A stretch of DNA of 64,000 bases, from positions 481,426 through 545,425 of the forward strand of contig NZ_RBIL01000001.1 of assembly GCF_003633755.1 (NCBI RefSeq), written 5' to 3'. Positions within the stretch are counted from its first letter, which is position 1. Each line of letters opens with the position of its first letter. The notes beneath the pieces were generated by a model. It made no database searches. It was not told where the DNA came from and saw only the letters and a program-made list of their open reading frames with translations. A program made the position numbers and the translations under genes. Of the stretch, positions 50,436-59,565 are shown in pieces. The DNA is from Solirubrobacter pauli (GTDB lineage Bacteria > Actinomycetota > Thermoleophilia > Solirubrobacterales > Solirubrobacteraceae).

Positions 50436-51113
50436 GTGCACGAGACCGAACCCGTCCTGGAGTTGCTCGCCGACCTCGACCCGCTCGGCGTCTACCTGTT
50501 CGGCTCGGCCGTCCACGGTGGGCTCCGGCCGCGCAGCGACATCGACGTGCTGGCGGTGATCGCGCGCCCGACGACCGACGCCGAGAAGCAGCGGCTCTTC
50601 GACGGGCTACGCGCGCTCACGGGTCGTCCCGTCGAGGTGACGCTCGTCGTGCGGGCGGACGCGCCGACGCACATGGACTTCCAGTGGGGCGCGTGGGCGC
50701 CCGACGCGTGGGAGGGCGGGGAGAACCGCGACCTGGTGATCCTCATCCACAAGGTGCTGCTCGCGAACCGCCCGCTGAGCGGACCGCCGCCCGCGCAGCT
50801 GCTCGAGGCCCCGTCGTGGGACGACGTACGCGCCGCGATGCTCGCGAGCGTCGACCCGATCCTGCTCGACCTGCACGCGGACACGACCAACGTGATCCTC
50901 GCGCTGTGCCGGATCTACTACTCGCTCGTGACCGGCGGGATCGCGGCCAAGGACGAGGCGGGCGCGTGGGCGCACGCGCGCTTCCCGCACGTCGCGCTGC
51001 ACCGGGCGCGGGCGATCTACCTCGGCGGGCTGCCGGACGACTACGCCGGCATCGACCTCGACTACGTGGGCGCGAACCTACGCGCGCTGATAGCGCAGCA
51101 GGACCGGGCCTGA
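50436..51113 (+). CDS. AadA-like aminoglycoside nucleotidyltransferase
   Basis: A 225-residue nucleotidyltransferase. The motif GVYLFGSAVHGGLRPRSDID holds the Gly-Ser and the metal-binding Asp-x-Asp and closely resembles the ANT(3'')/ANT(9) spectinomycin-streptomycin adenylyltransferases. The C-terminal helical DUF4111-like part (VILALCRIYYSLVTGGIAAK, with the conserved K-x-E region) is also present. It is shorter than the clinical AadA enzymes (about 260 residues). Whether it confers resistance or acts on another substrate cannot be told. GTG start. No mobile-element signs; base composition matches the neighbours, so it looks chromosomal and native. Confidence 0.83.
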   Translation: MHETEPVLELLADLDPLGVYLFGSAVHGGLRPRSDIDVLAVIARPTTDAEKQRLFDGLRALTGRPVEVTLVVRADAPTHMDFQWGAWAPDAWEGGENRDLVILIHKVLLANRPLSGPPPAQLLEAPSWDDVRAAMLASVDPILLDLHADTTNVILALCRIYYSLVTGGIAAKDEAGAWAHARFPHVALHRARAIYLGGLPDDYAGIDLDYVGANLRALIAQQDRA

Positions 51114-51589
51114 GTCGAAGCGCTTGCTCTCGACGAGCTTGAGCTTCAGCCGCACGCCCGCGGGGAAGAACGGCGTGCCGCCGCCGACCGCGGCGGGACC
51201 GACGACGGTCCAGAACTCCTGGATGCGATCGATCATCGCCGCCGCGAGCGTCGGGCCGCCGACGTGCACGATCCCGTCCGCGTCCGGCACGTGCGACGGG
51301 TCGCGCACGAGCCGCGCACGCACGGCCGACTCGAGCGTGGTCGAGACGACGATCCGCTGCGTCCGCTGCCACGCGTCGGCGAACTCGAGGTCGCCCTTCG
51401 ACGAGCCCTCCCGCGGCGACTCCCAGTAGCGCATCGCCTCGTACAGGTTGCGCCCGTAGACGTCGAGCGACGTGTTGCGCTGGCGCTCGGTCCAGAAGGC
51501 GAGCACGTCGTCGGCGGGCTCGGCCCAGTCGAAGTTGCCCTCCGCGTCCATGACGTAGCCGTCGGCGGAGACGTTCATGGCGTAGACGA

Positions 51590-51593
<4 letters not shown>
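51078..51593 (-). CDS. Dihydrofolate reductase family protein (RibD C-terminal-like)
   Basis: A 171-residue NADPH-dependent reductase fold of the DHFR/RibD-C superfamily. VYAMNVSADGYVMDAEGNFD, the YGRNLYEAM strand and the cofactor loop IVHVGGPTLAAAMID are typical. These stand-alone proteins are rarely true folate reductases. GTG at 51593 overlaps the stop codon of the sugar ATPase gene as GTGA, implying translational coupling to the sugar operon; an ATG at 51578 is the alternative. Its 3' end overlaps the convergent AadA-like gene by 36 bases. A metabolic link to the sugar genes is not obvious. Confidence 0.8.
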
Positions 51594-52602
<1,009 letters not shown>

Positions 52603-52603
<1 letters not shown>

Positions 52604-53424
52604 CAGCCCTTCACCGCCCCTGAGAGCATCCCGCGGATGAAGTGCCGCTGGAGGAAGACGTACACGATCACGACGGGCAGCGCCACGATCACCGAACCGG
52701 CCGCCATCAGCGTCAGGTCCGACGTGTTGCGCCCCTGGAACACGCTCAGCCCGAGCGGCGCCGTCAGCTTCCCGTCGTCCGTGATCATCACGAGCACGAG
52801 CAGGAACTCGTTCCAGGTCCACATGAACAGCAGCACGGCCATGGTCAGCACGGCCGGCTTGGCCAGCGGCAGCAGCACGCGCCAGAGCGTGAACCACGAG
52901 GACGCCCCGTCCAGCCGCGCCGCCTCGACCAGGGACCGCGGCACCGACCGGAAGTACGTGCGCATCCAGAACGTCCCGAACGCGACCGACGTGGCGATCT
53001 GCGGCAGGATGATCGACCAGTAGGTGTTCTGGAGCTGCCAGCTGTCGCGCATCTCGTAGTAGAGCGGCACGATGATCGCCTCCATCGGGACCATCAGCCC
53101 GAGGAGAAAGACATAGAACAGCAGCGTCGAGCCGCGGAAGCGCATCAGCCCGAACGCGTACCCCGCGAGGATCGACAGCAGCGACGCCACCGACACCACG
53201 ACCACCGCGACGAACACGCTGTTGCGCAGGTACGTGCCGAAGTTCGCCTCGTCCCACGCGGTGGAGAAGTTCGAGAAGTGCAGGCCGTCGATCGACCCGA
53301 AGGACGCGAAGCCGTCCGGATCCTGCAGCGCCGTGAACACGATCCCGGCGACCGGCAGCAGCGCGATCAGCGAGAACACGCCGAGGATCGTGTAGCCGAG
53401 CGTCTGCTCCGCACGCGAGGTCAC
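52603..53424 (-). CDS. Carbohydrate ABC transporter permease, MalG/UgpE type
   Basis: A 273-residue membrane protein with six helices. The cytoplasmic EAA loop that contacts the ATPase is VEAARLDGASSWFTLWRVLL. The first helix (TLGYTILGVFSLIALLPVAG) and the MalG-typical last segments (MWTWNEFLLVLVMITDD; GAVKG ending) identify the second permease of a CUT1 sugar importer. GTG start at 53424 overlaps the stop of the first permease as GTGA. Partner of the adjacent permease, lipoprotein and ATPase. Confidence 0.94.
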
Positions 53425-54359
53425 GACGAGCGCTCCGCGACGCGGTTGATCGTGAACGAGATCAGGAAGATCACGAGGGTGAGGGTGACGCCCACGGCGG
53501 CGGCCGACCCGACCTGGCTGCTCTCGAACGCGCGCGAGAACACCTGGAACGCGGGGACGGTCGTCGAGTCGCCGGGGCCGCCCTGCGTGGTGATGTACAC
53601 GAGGTCGAAGTTGCGCAGCGCGTAGATCGTCGTCAGCGTCAGCGCCACCGCGATCTCCCCGCGCAGGCCGGGCAGCGTCACCGCGAGGAACTCGCGGAAC
53701 GGCCCCGCGCCGTCCACGCGCGCCGCGTCGTACAGCGACGGCGGGATCTTCTGCACGCCCGCGGTGAGCAGCACCATCGCCAGCCCGAAGTACACCCACG
53801 TGCCGATCAGGCCGACCGACGGCAGCGCCAGCGAGAAGTCCCCCAGCCACGACTTGCCCTCGATCCCGAACCAGCCGAGGAAGCGGTTCAGCGCCCCGTT
53901 CTCGGGGTCGTAGATCATCTTCCACATGACCGCGACGACCACCATCGCGATCACCTGCGGCAGGAACAGGATCGTCCGGAAGAACGCCAGCCCGCGCACC
54001 TGCGCGCGCGCCATCACGCCCGCCAGCAGCAGGCCGATGAGGATCGGCAGGACCGCGTAGAAGACGAGCAGGATGAGCGCGTGCAGGAACGCGCTGCGTA
54101 GCTCCTCGTCGGTGAAGACGTCCGTGTAGTTGCCCAGGCCCACCCACGTCGCCGGCGAGCTGGGCAGCCCGTTCCACTCCCACAGCGAGTACCACAGCGC
54201 CTCGGCGAGCGGGTACAGCACGAAGCACGCGAAGACGGCGAACGCCGGCAGCACGTACAGGTAGCCGACGAGGCGGGGCTCGCCGGGCGGACGTTCACCC
54301 GGGGAGCCCTTGCCAGAGGCCGTCTCAGCCGCTTCGAGTGGCGCGGCCGCGACCGTCAC
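53421..54359 (-). CDS. Carbohydrate ABC transporter permease, MalF/UgpA type
   Basis: A 312-residue membrane protein. A Pro/Gly-rich cytoplasmic N-terminus of about 40 residues precedes six helices (YLYVLPAFAVFACFVLYPLA is the first). The ATPase-contacting loop is YDAARVDGAGPFREFLAVTL. ITTQGGPGDSTTVPAF is a conserved sugar-permease motif of the CUT1 family. GTG at 54359 lies one base after the stop of the lipoprotein gene. It forms the heterodimeric channel with the MalG-type permease. Confidence 0.94.
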   Translation of the reverse strand: MTVAAAPLEAAETASGKGSPGERPPGEPRLVGYLYVLPAFAVFACFVLYPLAEALWYSLWEWNGLPSSPATWVGLGNYTDVFTDEELRSAFLHALILLVFYAVLPILIGLLLAGVMARAQVRGLAFFRTILFLPQVIAMVVVAVMWKMIYDPENGALNRFLGWFGIEGKSWLGDFSLALPSVGLIGTWVYFGLAMVLLTAGVQKIPPSLYDAARVDGAGPFREFLAVTLPGLRGEIAVALTLTTIYALRNFDLVYITTQGGPGDSTTVPAFQVFSRAFESSQVGSAAAVGVTLTLVIFLISFTINRVAERSS

Positions 54360-54360
54360 G

Positions 54361-55713
54361 TCAGCGCGACTCCGACCACTTGTCGAACGCCTTCTGCACA
54401 CCGGCCGTGAACTCGGTGGGCGACTGCTTGCCGCCCAGCAGCTCCTGGATGGCGCCGCTGATGTCGTCGTAGAACGTCGGCGTCGTGTAGTCCAGGTACG
54501 GGATCACGCCGTCGGCGTCGTTGAGCTTCTGCCACGCGTCCGCCACCTCGACCGACACGCCGGAGGCCGGCTTGGGCGCGCCCTTCATCGCCGGCAGGTT
54601 GTCCGTGTCCACGAGCACCTTGGCGGCGTTGGCGTCCGTCAGGAAGTCGATGTACGCGGCGGCCACGTCCGGGTTCTTGGCGGAGGTGGTGATCGTCCAC
54701 GGCAGGTCCTCGCCGCCGAGCGAGACCGGGGCGTTCGGGTCCTGGCCGGGCATCAGCATGAAGCCGACCTTGTCACCCATCTGCTTCGCGAGGTCGGCCG
54801 TCACCCACGTGCCCGCGATCAGGTACCAGGACTTGCCCTTCGCGAACGACTGCCAGGCCGGGTCGTAGTCCGTGCCGTTGAAGTTCTTGTTGAAGTAGCC
54901 CTTGTCGACCCACTCCTTGATCTTCGTCGCGCCTGCCTGGAACTCCGGGTTGTCGAAGGAGGCGCCGTCGCGGGCGAAGACGAAGTCGCGGATCGCCTGC
55001 TTGTCGGCGGTCTGCCCCAGCACGCTCTCGAAGTTGTGGATGCCGGGCCACTTCTCGAGGTTGCCGAACATGATCGGCGTGTCGCCGGCGCCCTTGGCCT
55101 GCTCGAGCGAGGCCTCAAACTCGGTCAACGTCGTGGGCGGCGTGGACACCTTGTCCTTGTTGTAGAAGACGCCCACGATCTCGCCCGCCTGGGAGAGGCC
55201 GTACAGGTCGCCGGAGCCGAACTCGGCGCCGTCGGCCGAGAACTTGTTGAGGTCCAGCAGCGTCGAGGAGTAGCGGGACTCCCAGTCGTAGACCTTCGCG
55301 TAGTCGGTCACCGGGCGCAGCAGCTTGGCCTTGATCATCTCGCCCATCACGCCGCGGCCCTGGTTGGCCTGCACGACGTCCGGCGCGTCCGCGCCCGAGG
55401 CCGCCAGCTTGACCGTCTTCTGCAGGTCCTCGAACGACTTCTTCGTGCGGTCGATCGTGACGTTCGGGTACTTGGCTTGGAACTGCTTGTTGAGCTCCTC
55501 GATCTCCGCGTTCTGACCACCGCGGACGTTCTGGTCCCACACCGTCAACGTGACGTCGCCGGCCGCCGCCACGTCGGGCTTGGCCTCGACCGTCGCGGTC
55601 GGCGTCGACTGCGCCGTGTTCTTGTCGTCGTCGCTGGACGCGCCCGGTCCACCACAGCCGGCGACGAGCGCCGACAGAGCGAACGCCGCAGCCAGGAATC
55701 GCTTCGCCTTCAC
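54361..55713 (-). CDS. Sugar-binding lipoprotein of the ABC importer
   Basis: A 450-residue extracellular substrate-binding protein. The signal peptide ends in the lipobox LVAGCGG, so the mature protein is lipid-anchored at Cys 20. The family 1 solute-binding fold is supported by VTLTVWDQNVRGGQNAEIEE and KSWYLIAGTWVTADLAKQMG, and Trp-rich stretches suit sugar stacking. Start GTG at 55713 is fixed by AGGAGG 5 bases upstream, the strongest ribosome binding site of the operon, consistent with the need for excess binding protein. It overlaps the kinase stop as GTGA. Confidence 0.95.
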   Translation of the reverse strand: MKAKRFLAAAFALSALVAGCGGPGASSDDDKNTAQSTPTATVEAKPDVAAAGDVTLTVWDQNVRGGQNAEIEELNKQFQAKYPNVTIDRTKKSFEDLQKTVKLAASGADAPDVVQANQGRGVMGEMIKAKLLRPVTDYAKVYDWESRYSSTLLDLNKFSADGAEFGSGDLYGLSQAGEIVGVFYNKDKVSTPPTTLTEFEASLEQAKGAGDTPIMFGNLEKWPGIHNFESVLGQTADKQAIRDFVFARDGASFDNPEFQAGATKIKEWVDKGYFNKNFNGTDYDPAWQSFAKGKSWYLIAGTWVTADLAKQMGDKVGFMLMPGQDPNAPVSLGGEDLPWTITTSAKNPDVAAAYIDFLTDANAAKVLVDTDNLPAMKGAPKPASGVSVEVADAWQKLNDADGVIPYLDYTTPTFYDDISGAIQELLGGKQSPTEFTAGVQKAFDKWSESR

Positions 55714-56621
55714 TGGTCCTCCTTCATCGCAGCCGGCTGTCGCACTGGCGACGTCAGCCCGTATGAAGCGCCCTCCTCCAAGAGCGCCCTCAACGTCACC
55801 GCCCCCGCAACGGCGGTGGCGACCCTCACTGACAGTGATGCATACAGGACCGCCCAGCGCAGGCGCTGCTCGAGCGCCGCACCCCAGTGGTCGGCCCACA
55901 CGTAGGCGGCGGCGAACAGGTCGCCGGCGCCGGTCGTGTCCACTGCCTCGACGGCCACGCCCTCCACGTGGACCGTCCCCTCCGCCCCGGCGGCCAACGC
56001 GCCGTCCGGGCCCAACGTCACGATCGCGACCGGCGCCGCCTGCGCCAGCTGCGCCGCCGCCGTCTCCGCATCGGGGGCGCCGCTGAGCAGCAGCGCCTCC
56101 CGTTCGTTGACGAGCAGCGCCCGCGCGGAGGCCAGCTCCGCGGGAAGCTCCCGACCGGCGAGCGCACGGGCGTCCAGGTCACCAACCGAGACGTAGGTGC
56201 GTGCGCCCGCCGGCGCGAGGGGCAAACGGGGGATCGACAGCACGACCGCACGGGGCTCGACGGCTGCGAGCTCCGAGGCGGTCACGCTCTCCCCCGGGTC
56301 AAAGGTCGCCATGGCGCGGTCGCCATCGGCCGGCATGATCACCGTCACCGGCGTGCGCTCCACGAGCCGCCCGTCCCAGCGCACGCCCTCATCGGCGAGC
56401 AACGTGCGCAGGAGCATGCCGACGGCGTCGTCGCCGAGCGGCGACGTCAGCGACGACGTCAGCCCGAGCCGCGCCGCGCCGACCGCGGTGATCGCGCCGC
56501 CGCCGGGCGAGCGCAAGAAGTCCTGCGCCAGACGTTCCTCGCCGGGCTTGGGGATCTGGTCGAGCCCGACGAGCGTCAGGTCCAGGAACGCGGGCTCGGC
56601 GCAGGCGAGGTCGACGCTCAT
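55710..56621 (-). CDS. PfkB family carbohydrate kinase
   Basis: A 303-residue ribokinase-like sugar kinase. The N-terminal glycine motif SPGGGAITAVGAARLG and the C-terminal signature DTTGAGDLFAAAY, whose Asp is the catalytic base, are both intact. The family phosphorylates sugars or nucleosides with ATP. In this operon it lies between a GH4 glycosidase and an ABC importer, so it probably phosphorylates either the imported glycoside or the released sugar. Which one is not visible. The C-terminus overlaps the lipoprotein start; its ATG overlaps the GH4 stop as ATGA. Confidence 0.9.
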   Translation of the reverse strand: MSVDLACAEPAFLDLTLVGLDQIPKPGEERLAQDFLRSPGGGAITAVGAARLGLTSSLTSPLGDDAVGMLLRTLLADEGVRWDGRLVERTPVTVIMPADGDRAMATFDPGESVTASELAAVEPRAVVLSIPRLPLAPAGARTYVSVGDLDARALAGRELPAELASARALLVNEREALLLSGAPDAETAAAQLAQAAPVAIVTLGPDGALAAGAEGTVHVEGVAVEAVDTTGAGDLFAAAYVWADHWGAALEQRLRWAVLYASLSVRVATAVAGAVTLRALLEEGASYGLTSPVRQPAAMKEDQ

Positions 56622-57961
56622 GCGGCGAACGCCTCCGCGAGCTCGGGCAGCCGCCGGCGGTAGCCGTCGAAGATCTCGCGCGCCGTGTTCACCGACGGCA
56701 CGAGCGGGTGCAGCGCGAGCGCCTTGATCGCGAGCTGCTCAGAGCCGCTCAGGGCCGCGTCGATGGTCGTGCGCTCCACGTCCTTCATGGTCGAGATGAG
56801 CGACGCGGCGTGCGCCGGCACCTCGCCCACCGCGACCGGGACCGGCCCGGACCGGCCCACGATGCACGGCACCTCGACCACGGCGCGCTCGTCCAGGAAC
56901 GGCAGCGCGCTGCGGTTGGCGGTGTTGAGGATGAGCACCTCGCGCGTGTTGTTGACGATCGCGTCCACGACCGCCATCGCCTCGCTCTCGTAGCCCGAGT
57001 TCTCCTCGATGTCGTGCTCGCCCTCCTGGCCGGCGGCGGCGCGCGCCTCGGCCATGTAGGTGCGCTCGCGGTCGTGACGGGTGGCCCGCCAGTCGGCCAG
57101 CGCGGCCGGGGCGTCGGCGCCGTTGCGGGCGTAGAACTCGCGCTGCTGCTGCAGCAGGAACGACCCGCGGGAGCCGCCGCCGCGGATCGCGTTGACGGTG
57201 TCCGCGGCGTAGTAGAAGTAGTAGAGGTACTCGTTCGGGAGCATCTCCAGGCTGCGCAGCCAGTCGCCGCCGAACAGCCGGCCCTCCTCGAAGCGCTCGA
57301 GCGCCGCGTCGTCGGCGAGCAGCTCCTCCAGCAGCGGCGCCCCCGTGCCGTCGCGCACGTCCTTGAGCCAGCCGAGGTGGTTGAGCCCGAAGTAGTCGAA
57401 CCAGAGGGCCTTGGGGTCGCGGCCCATGATCGCGGCGACGCGCCGGCACATGCCCGAGGGCGAGTCGCAGATCCCGACGACCTTGTCGCCGAGGATGCGC
57501 TGCGTGGCCTCGGTGACCATGCCCGCCGGGTTCGTGAAGTTGATCAGCCAGCCGTTGGGCGCGTGTGCGGCCATCGTCTCGGCGAGCTTGGTCATCACCG
57601 GGATCGTCCGCAGCGCGAAGCAGATGCCGCCCGGCCCCGTCGTCTCCTGGCCGAGGACGCCCATCCCGAGCGGCACGTCCTCGTCGATCACGCGACCCTC
57701 GAGCTGGCCGACGCGGATGGCGCAGAACACGAAGTCCGCGTCCCGCACCGCGTCCACCAGGTCCGTCGTCGTGCGGAACGGCAGCTGCACGCCCTTCTCC
57801 GCCGCGAGCCCGTCCAGCACGTGCCCGATCCGATCCTGACGCGAGTCGTCGACGTCGTAGAGCACGACCTCGTCAAGCCCCAGCCGCTCCTTGCGATCCA
57901 GCAGCGCGCCGTACACCAGCGGGACGCGGAACCCGCCCCCGCCCACGATCGTGAGCTTCAC
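56618..57961 (-). CDS. Family 4 glycosidase, 6-phospho-glucosidase-like
   Basis: A 447-residue NAD- and Mn-dependent glycoside hydrolase. GH4 enzymes work by oxidation at C3 and elimination rather than acid hydrolysis. The NAD site is KLTIVGGGGFRVPLVYGAL, the substrate region INFTNPAGMVTEA, and the metal Cys sits in VGICDSPSGM with its His partner in FGLNHLGWL. The CDSP motif lies between the CDMP of 6-phospho-alpha-glucosidases and CNVP of 6-phospho-beta-glucosidases as I remember them, so anomeric preference is open. Most GH4 relatives need a phosphorylated substrate. Overlaps the regulator gene and the kinase gene by 4 bases each. Confidence 0.88.
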   Translation of the reverse strand: MKLTIVGGGGFRVPLVYGALLDRKERLGLDEVVLYDVDDSRQDRIGHVLDGLAAEKGVQLPFRTTTDLVDAVRDADFVFCAIRVGQLEGRVIDEDVPLGMGVLGQETTGPGGICFALRTIPVMTKLAETMAAHAPNGWLINFTNPAGMVTEATQRILGDKVVGICDSPSGMCRRVAAIMGRDPKALWFDYFGLNHLGWLKDVRDGTGAPLLEELLADDAALERFEEGRLFGGDWLRSLEMLPNEYLYYFYYAADTVNAIRGGGSRGSFLLQQQREFYARNGADAPAALADWRATRHDRERTYMAEARAAAGQEGEHDIEENSGYESEAMAVVDAIVNNTREVLILNTANRSALPFLDERAVVEVPCIVGRSGPVPVAVGEVPAHAASLISTMKDVERTTIDAALSGSEQLAIKALALHPLVPSVNTAREIFDGYRRRLPELAEAFAA

Positions 57962-58716
57962 GCGACCGTCACCTCAATCCCGTTCGCGTCGACGACCGAG
58001 CGCACCGAGGCCGGCAGCGGCGCGTCCGTCACGACATGGTCCAGCGACTCCGGCCCGCACACCCGGACCATCCCGGCCATCGCGAACTTCGCGACGTCCG
58101 CGATCAGCACCACGCAGTCGGCCCCCGCGATCATCAGGCGCTTGATCGGCACCTCGACCATCGTGGTGTCCCACACGCCCATCTCGCCGTCCACCCCGCT
58201 CGTGCCCAAGAAGGCGATGTCCGACTTGAGCTGGCGGAGCGAGTCCTCCGCGAGCACGCCGACGAGCGACCGGTAGTTGCGGCGGACGATCCCGCCCGGC
58301 AGCACGAGCTCGATCCCCTCATCGGGCAGCAGCTCCTCCACCACGGCGAGGTTCGTCGTGACGACCGTGATCTGCTTGCCGTGCAGGTGGCGGGAGATCG
58401 CCGTCGTCGACGTGCCGATGTCGATCATCACCGTCTGGCCGTCCTCCACCAGCGCGGCCGCCGCGGCGCCCAGCCGGTCCTTGACCGCCGAGCGCTCCAC
58501 CGCGATCTGCGAGAAGCCGGGCTCCTGCCCCGCCGTGTGCATCGCCCCGCCGTGGACCCGCTCGAGCTTGCCGTCCCGCGCCAGCCGGTGCAGGTCACGC
58601 CGCACCGTCATCTCGGACACGCCGAACGTCTCGGCCAGGTGGCCGACGTGCACGTGCCCGTCACGGACGGCGCGCAGGATCTCGACCCGGCGCTGTGCCG
58701 GCAGGAGCGTCGTCAT
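57958..58716 (-). CDS. DeoR/GlpR family transcription regulator
   Basis: A 252-residue sugar-phosphate-responsive repressor. The N-terminal helix-turn-helix is LAETFGVSEMTVRRDLHRLA, followed by the GKLERVHGGAM wing typical of the family. The C-terminal sensor domain (MIDIGTSTTAISRHL; NLAVVEELL; DIAFLGTSGVDGEMGVWDTT) binds a phosphorylated sugar. As first gene of the operon it is set up for autoregulation. The likely operator is the ACAAG-N10-CTTGT dyad 20-39 bases upstream. TAGTGT lies 9 bases before the ATG. Confidence 0.93.
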   Translation of the reverse strand: MTTLLPAQRRVEILRAVRDGHVHVGHLAETFGVSEMTVRRDLHRLARDGKLERVHGGAMHTAGQEPGFSQIAVERSAVKDRLGAAAAALVEDGQTVMIDIGTSTTAISRHLHGKQITVVTTNLAVVEELLPDEGIELVLPGGIVRRNYRSLVGVLAEDSLRQLKSDIAFLGTSGVDGEMGVWDTTMVEVPIKRLMIAGADCVVLIADVAKFAMAGMVRVCGPESLDHVVTDAPLPASVRSVVDANGIEVTVA

Positions 58717-58735
58717 CGGCTCGCAACACTAGTGA

Positions 58736-58755
58736 ACAAGACCGGACGGACTTGT
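58736..58755. promoter_or_regulatory. ACAAG-N10-CTTGT dyad before the sugar operon
   Basis: Arms ACAAG (58736-58740) and CTTGT (58751-58755) lie 20 bases upstream of the DeoR-type start codon, just upstream of the candidate -10 TAGTGT. It is the best visible operator for the operon's own repressor. Confidence 0.45.
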
Positions 58756-58759
58756 ATCA

Positions 58760-58777
58760 GCTTCGAACGACGGAAGC
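58760..58777 (-). terminator. Hairpin after the 221-residue secreted protein gene
   Basis: GCTTC / GAAGC stem with an 8-base loop, 7 bases beyond the stop codon at 58785 on the minus strand, separating it from the sugar operon. The stem is short and no T-tract follows. Confidence 0.35.
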
Positions 58778-58784
58778 GAGAACG

Positions 58785-59450
58785 TCAGAACTGCAAGCGG
58801 AGCTTGGGGCAGCTCTGGTTCGGGTCGCCCATGCCGGAGCCCGTGGAGGCGCGGAAGCACGACGCGTAGCGGAACGCGCCGTCCCAGCTCGAGGGCAGCC
58901 GGATCGTCACCTGCGACGTGTAGCGCCCGGCCTTCACGCGCTTGAGCTGCCCCGTCCGCCGCAGCGAGGCACGCGCGGAGCCACGCTTGCCGAGGTAGAA
59001 CAGGGTCGGCGCGCTCAGACGCACCGGCTTGGGCACCGTGTAGCGCTGGTAGAGCCGGACGACGCCGGGCGACAGCGCGCGGAAGGAGAGCTCGAAGCCC
59101 GGCAGCGTATAGGCCTGCAGGCGCTTCGAGGTCAGCTCCTGGGCCGGCGCGATCACGCGCAGGCGGTGGTTGCGGTCCAGCTCGGCGTCCAGCTCGAAGG
59201 CGCCGTCGGCGTCGGTCGTGGCGCGTTCGATCACCCGGTAGGAGCCCTCGTACGGGTAACGCCGCCCCTCGAGGATCACCTCCTGGTTCGACAGCGGCAT
59301 CGTGCCGTCGAGCAGCGTCCCGCGCACCTGATGCGCGGCGCCGTACCGCAGCGACTCGCGCGCCAGCTCGACCGTCAGCAGCGGCGCCGCCTGGGCGGTC
59401 GCGGGCAGTGCGAGGGTCCCCGCGACGAGCAATCCGAGCATCAAACGCAT
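58785..59450 (-). CDS. Secreted protein with carboxypeptidase-regulatory-like fold
   Basis: A 221-residue exported protein. The signal peptide (LMLGLLVAGTLALPATAQA) starts at the ATG at 59450. The mature part has the look of a bacterial CarboxypepD_reg or transthyretin-like sandwich: VRGTLLDGTMPLSNQEVIL, then TTDADGAFELDAELDRNHRL, followed by a second beta domain ending in a two-cysteine loop (RYASCFRAST; NQSCPKLRLQF). No enzyme motif is present. It probably serves as an adhesion or structural protein at the surface. No ribosome binding site is clear. Confidence 0.68.
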   Translation of the reverse strand: MRLMLGLLVAGTLALPATAQAAPLLTVELARESLRYGAAHQVRGTLLDGTMPLSNQEVILEGRRYPYEGSYRVIERATTDADGAFELDAELDRNHRLRVIAPAQELTSKRLQAYTLPGFELSFRALSPGVVRLYQRYTVPKPVRLSAPTLFYLGKRGSARASLRRTGQLKRVKAGRYTSQVTIRLPSSWDGAFRYASCFRASTGSGMGDPNQSCPKLRLQF

Positions 59451-59505
59451 CCGTTTCAAGGCTAGCCAGGACTTGACAACTTCAATAAGGTCCGTCGGCA
59501 GCTCT

Positions 59506-59523
59506 GTTCGATGTCGTTCGAAG
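59506..59523 (+). promoter_or_regulatory. GTTCGA direct repeat before the PIG-L gene
   Basis: GTTCGA occurs at 59506-59511 and 59516-59521, exactly 10 bp apart, about 45 bases upstream of the GTG start. Direct repeats one helical turn apart can bind tandem regulators. Nothing else in the 115-base gap is assignable apart from the ribosome binding site. Confidence 0.35.
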
Positions 59524-59565
59524 GGGTGCGAGTGTGAGGGCACTCCGAGGAGAGAGGGAGACGAC

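Noticed and set aside
59473-59478. TTGACA as -35 of the PIG-L gene promoter
   Set aside because: No acceptable -10 hexamer lies 16-18 bases downstream.
59506-59523. Possible actinobacterial SOS box because GTTCGA occurs twice
   Set aside because: The LexA site needs an inverted pair (TCGAAC-N4-GTTCGA); here the halves are direct repeats.
58761-59523. 11-bp inverted repeats CTTCGAACGAC / GTCGTTCGAAG flanking the 221-residue secreted gene, as ends of a small mobile element
   Set aside because: No transposase and no target duplication; one copy is part of a local hairpin and the shared core TTCGAA is itself palindromic, so chance is likely.
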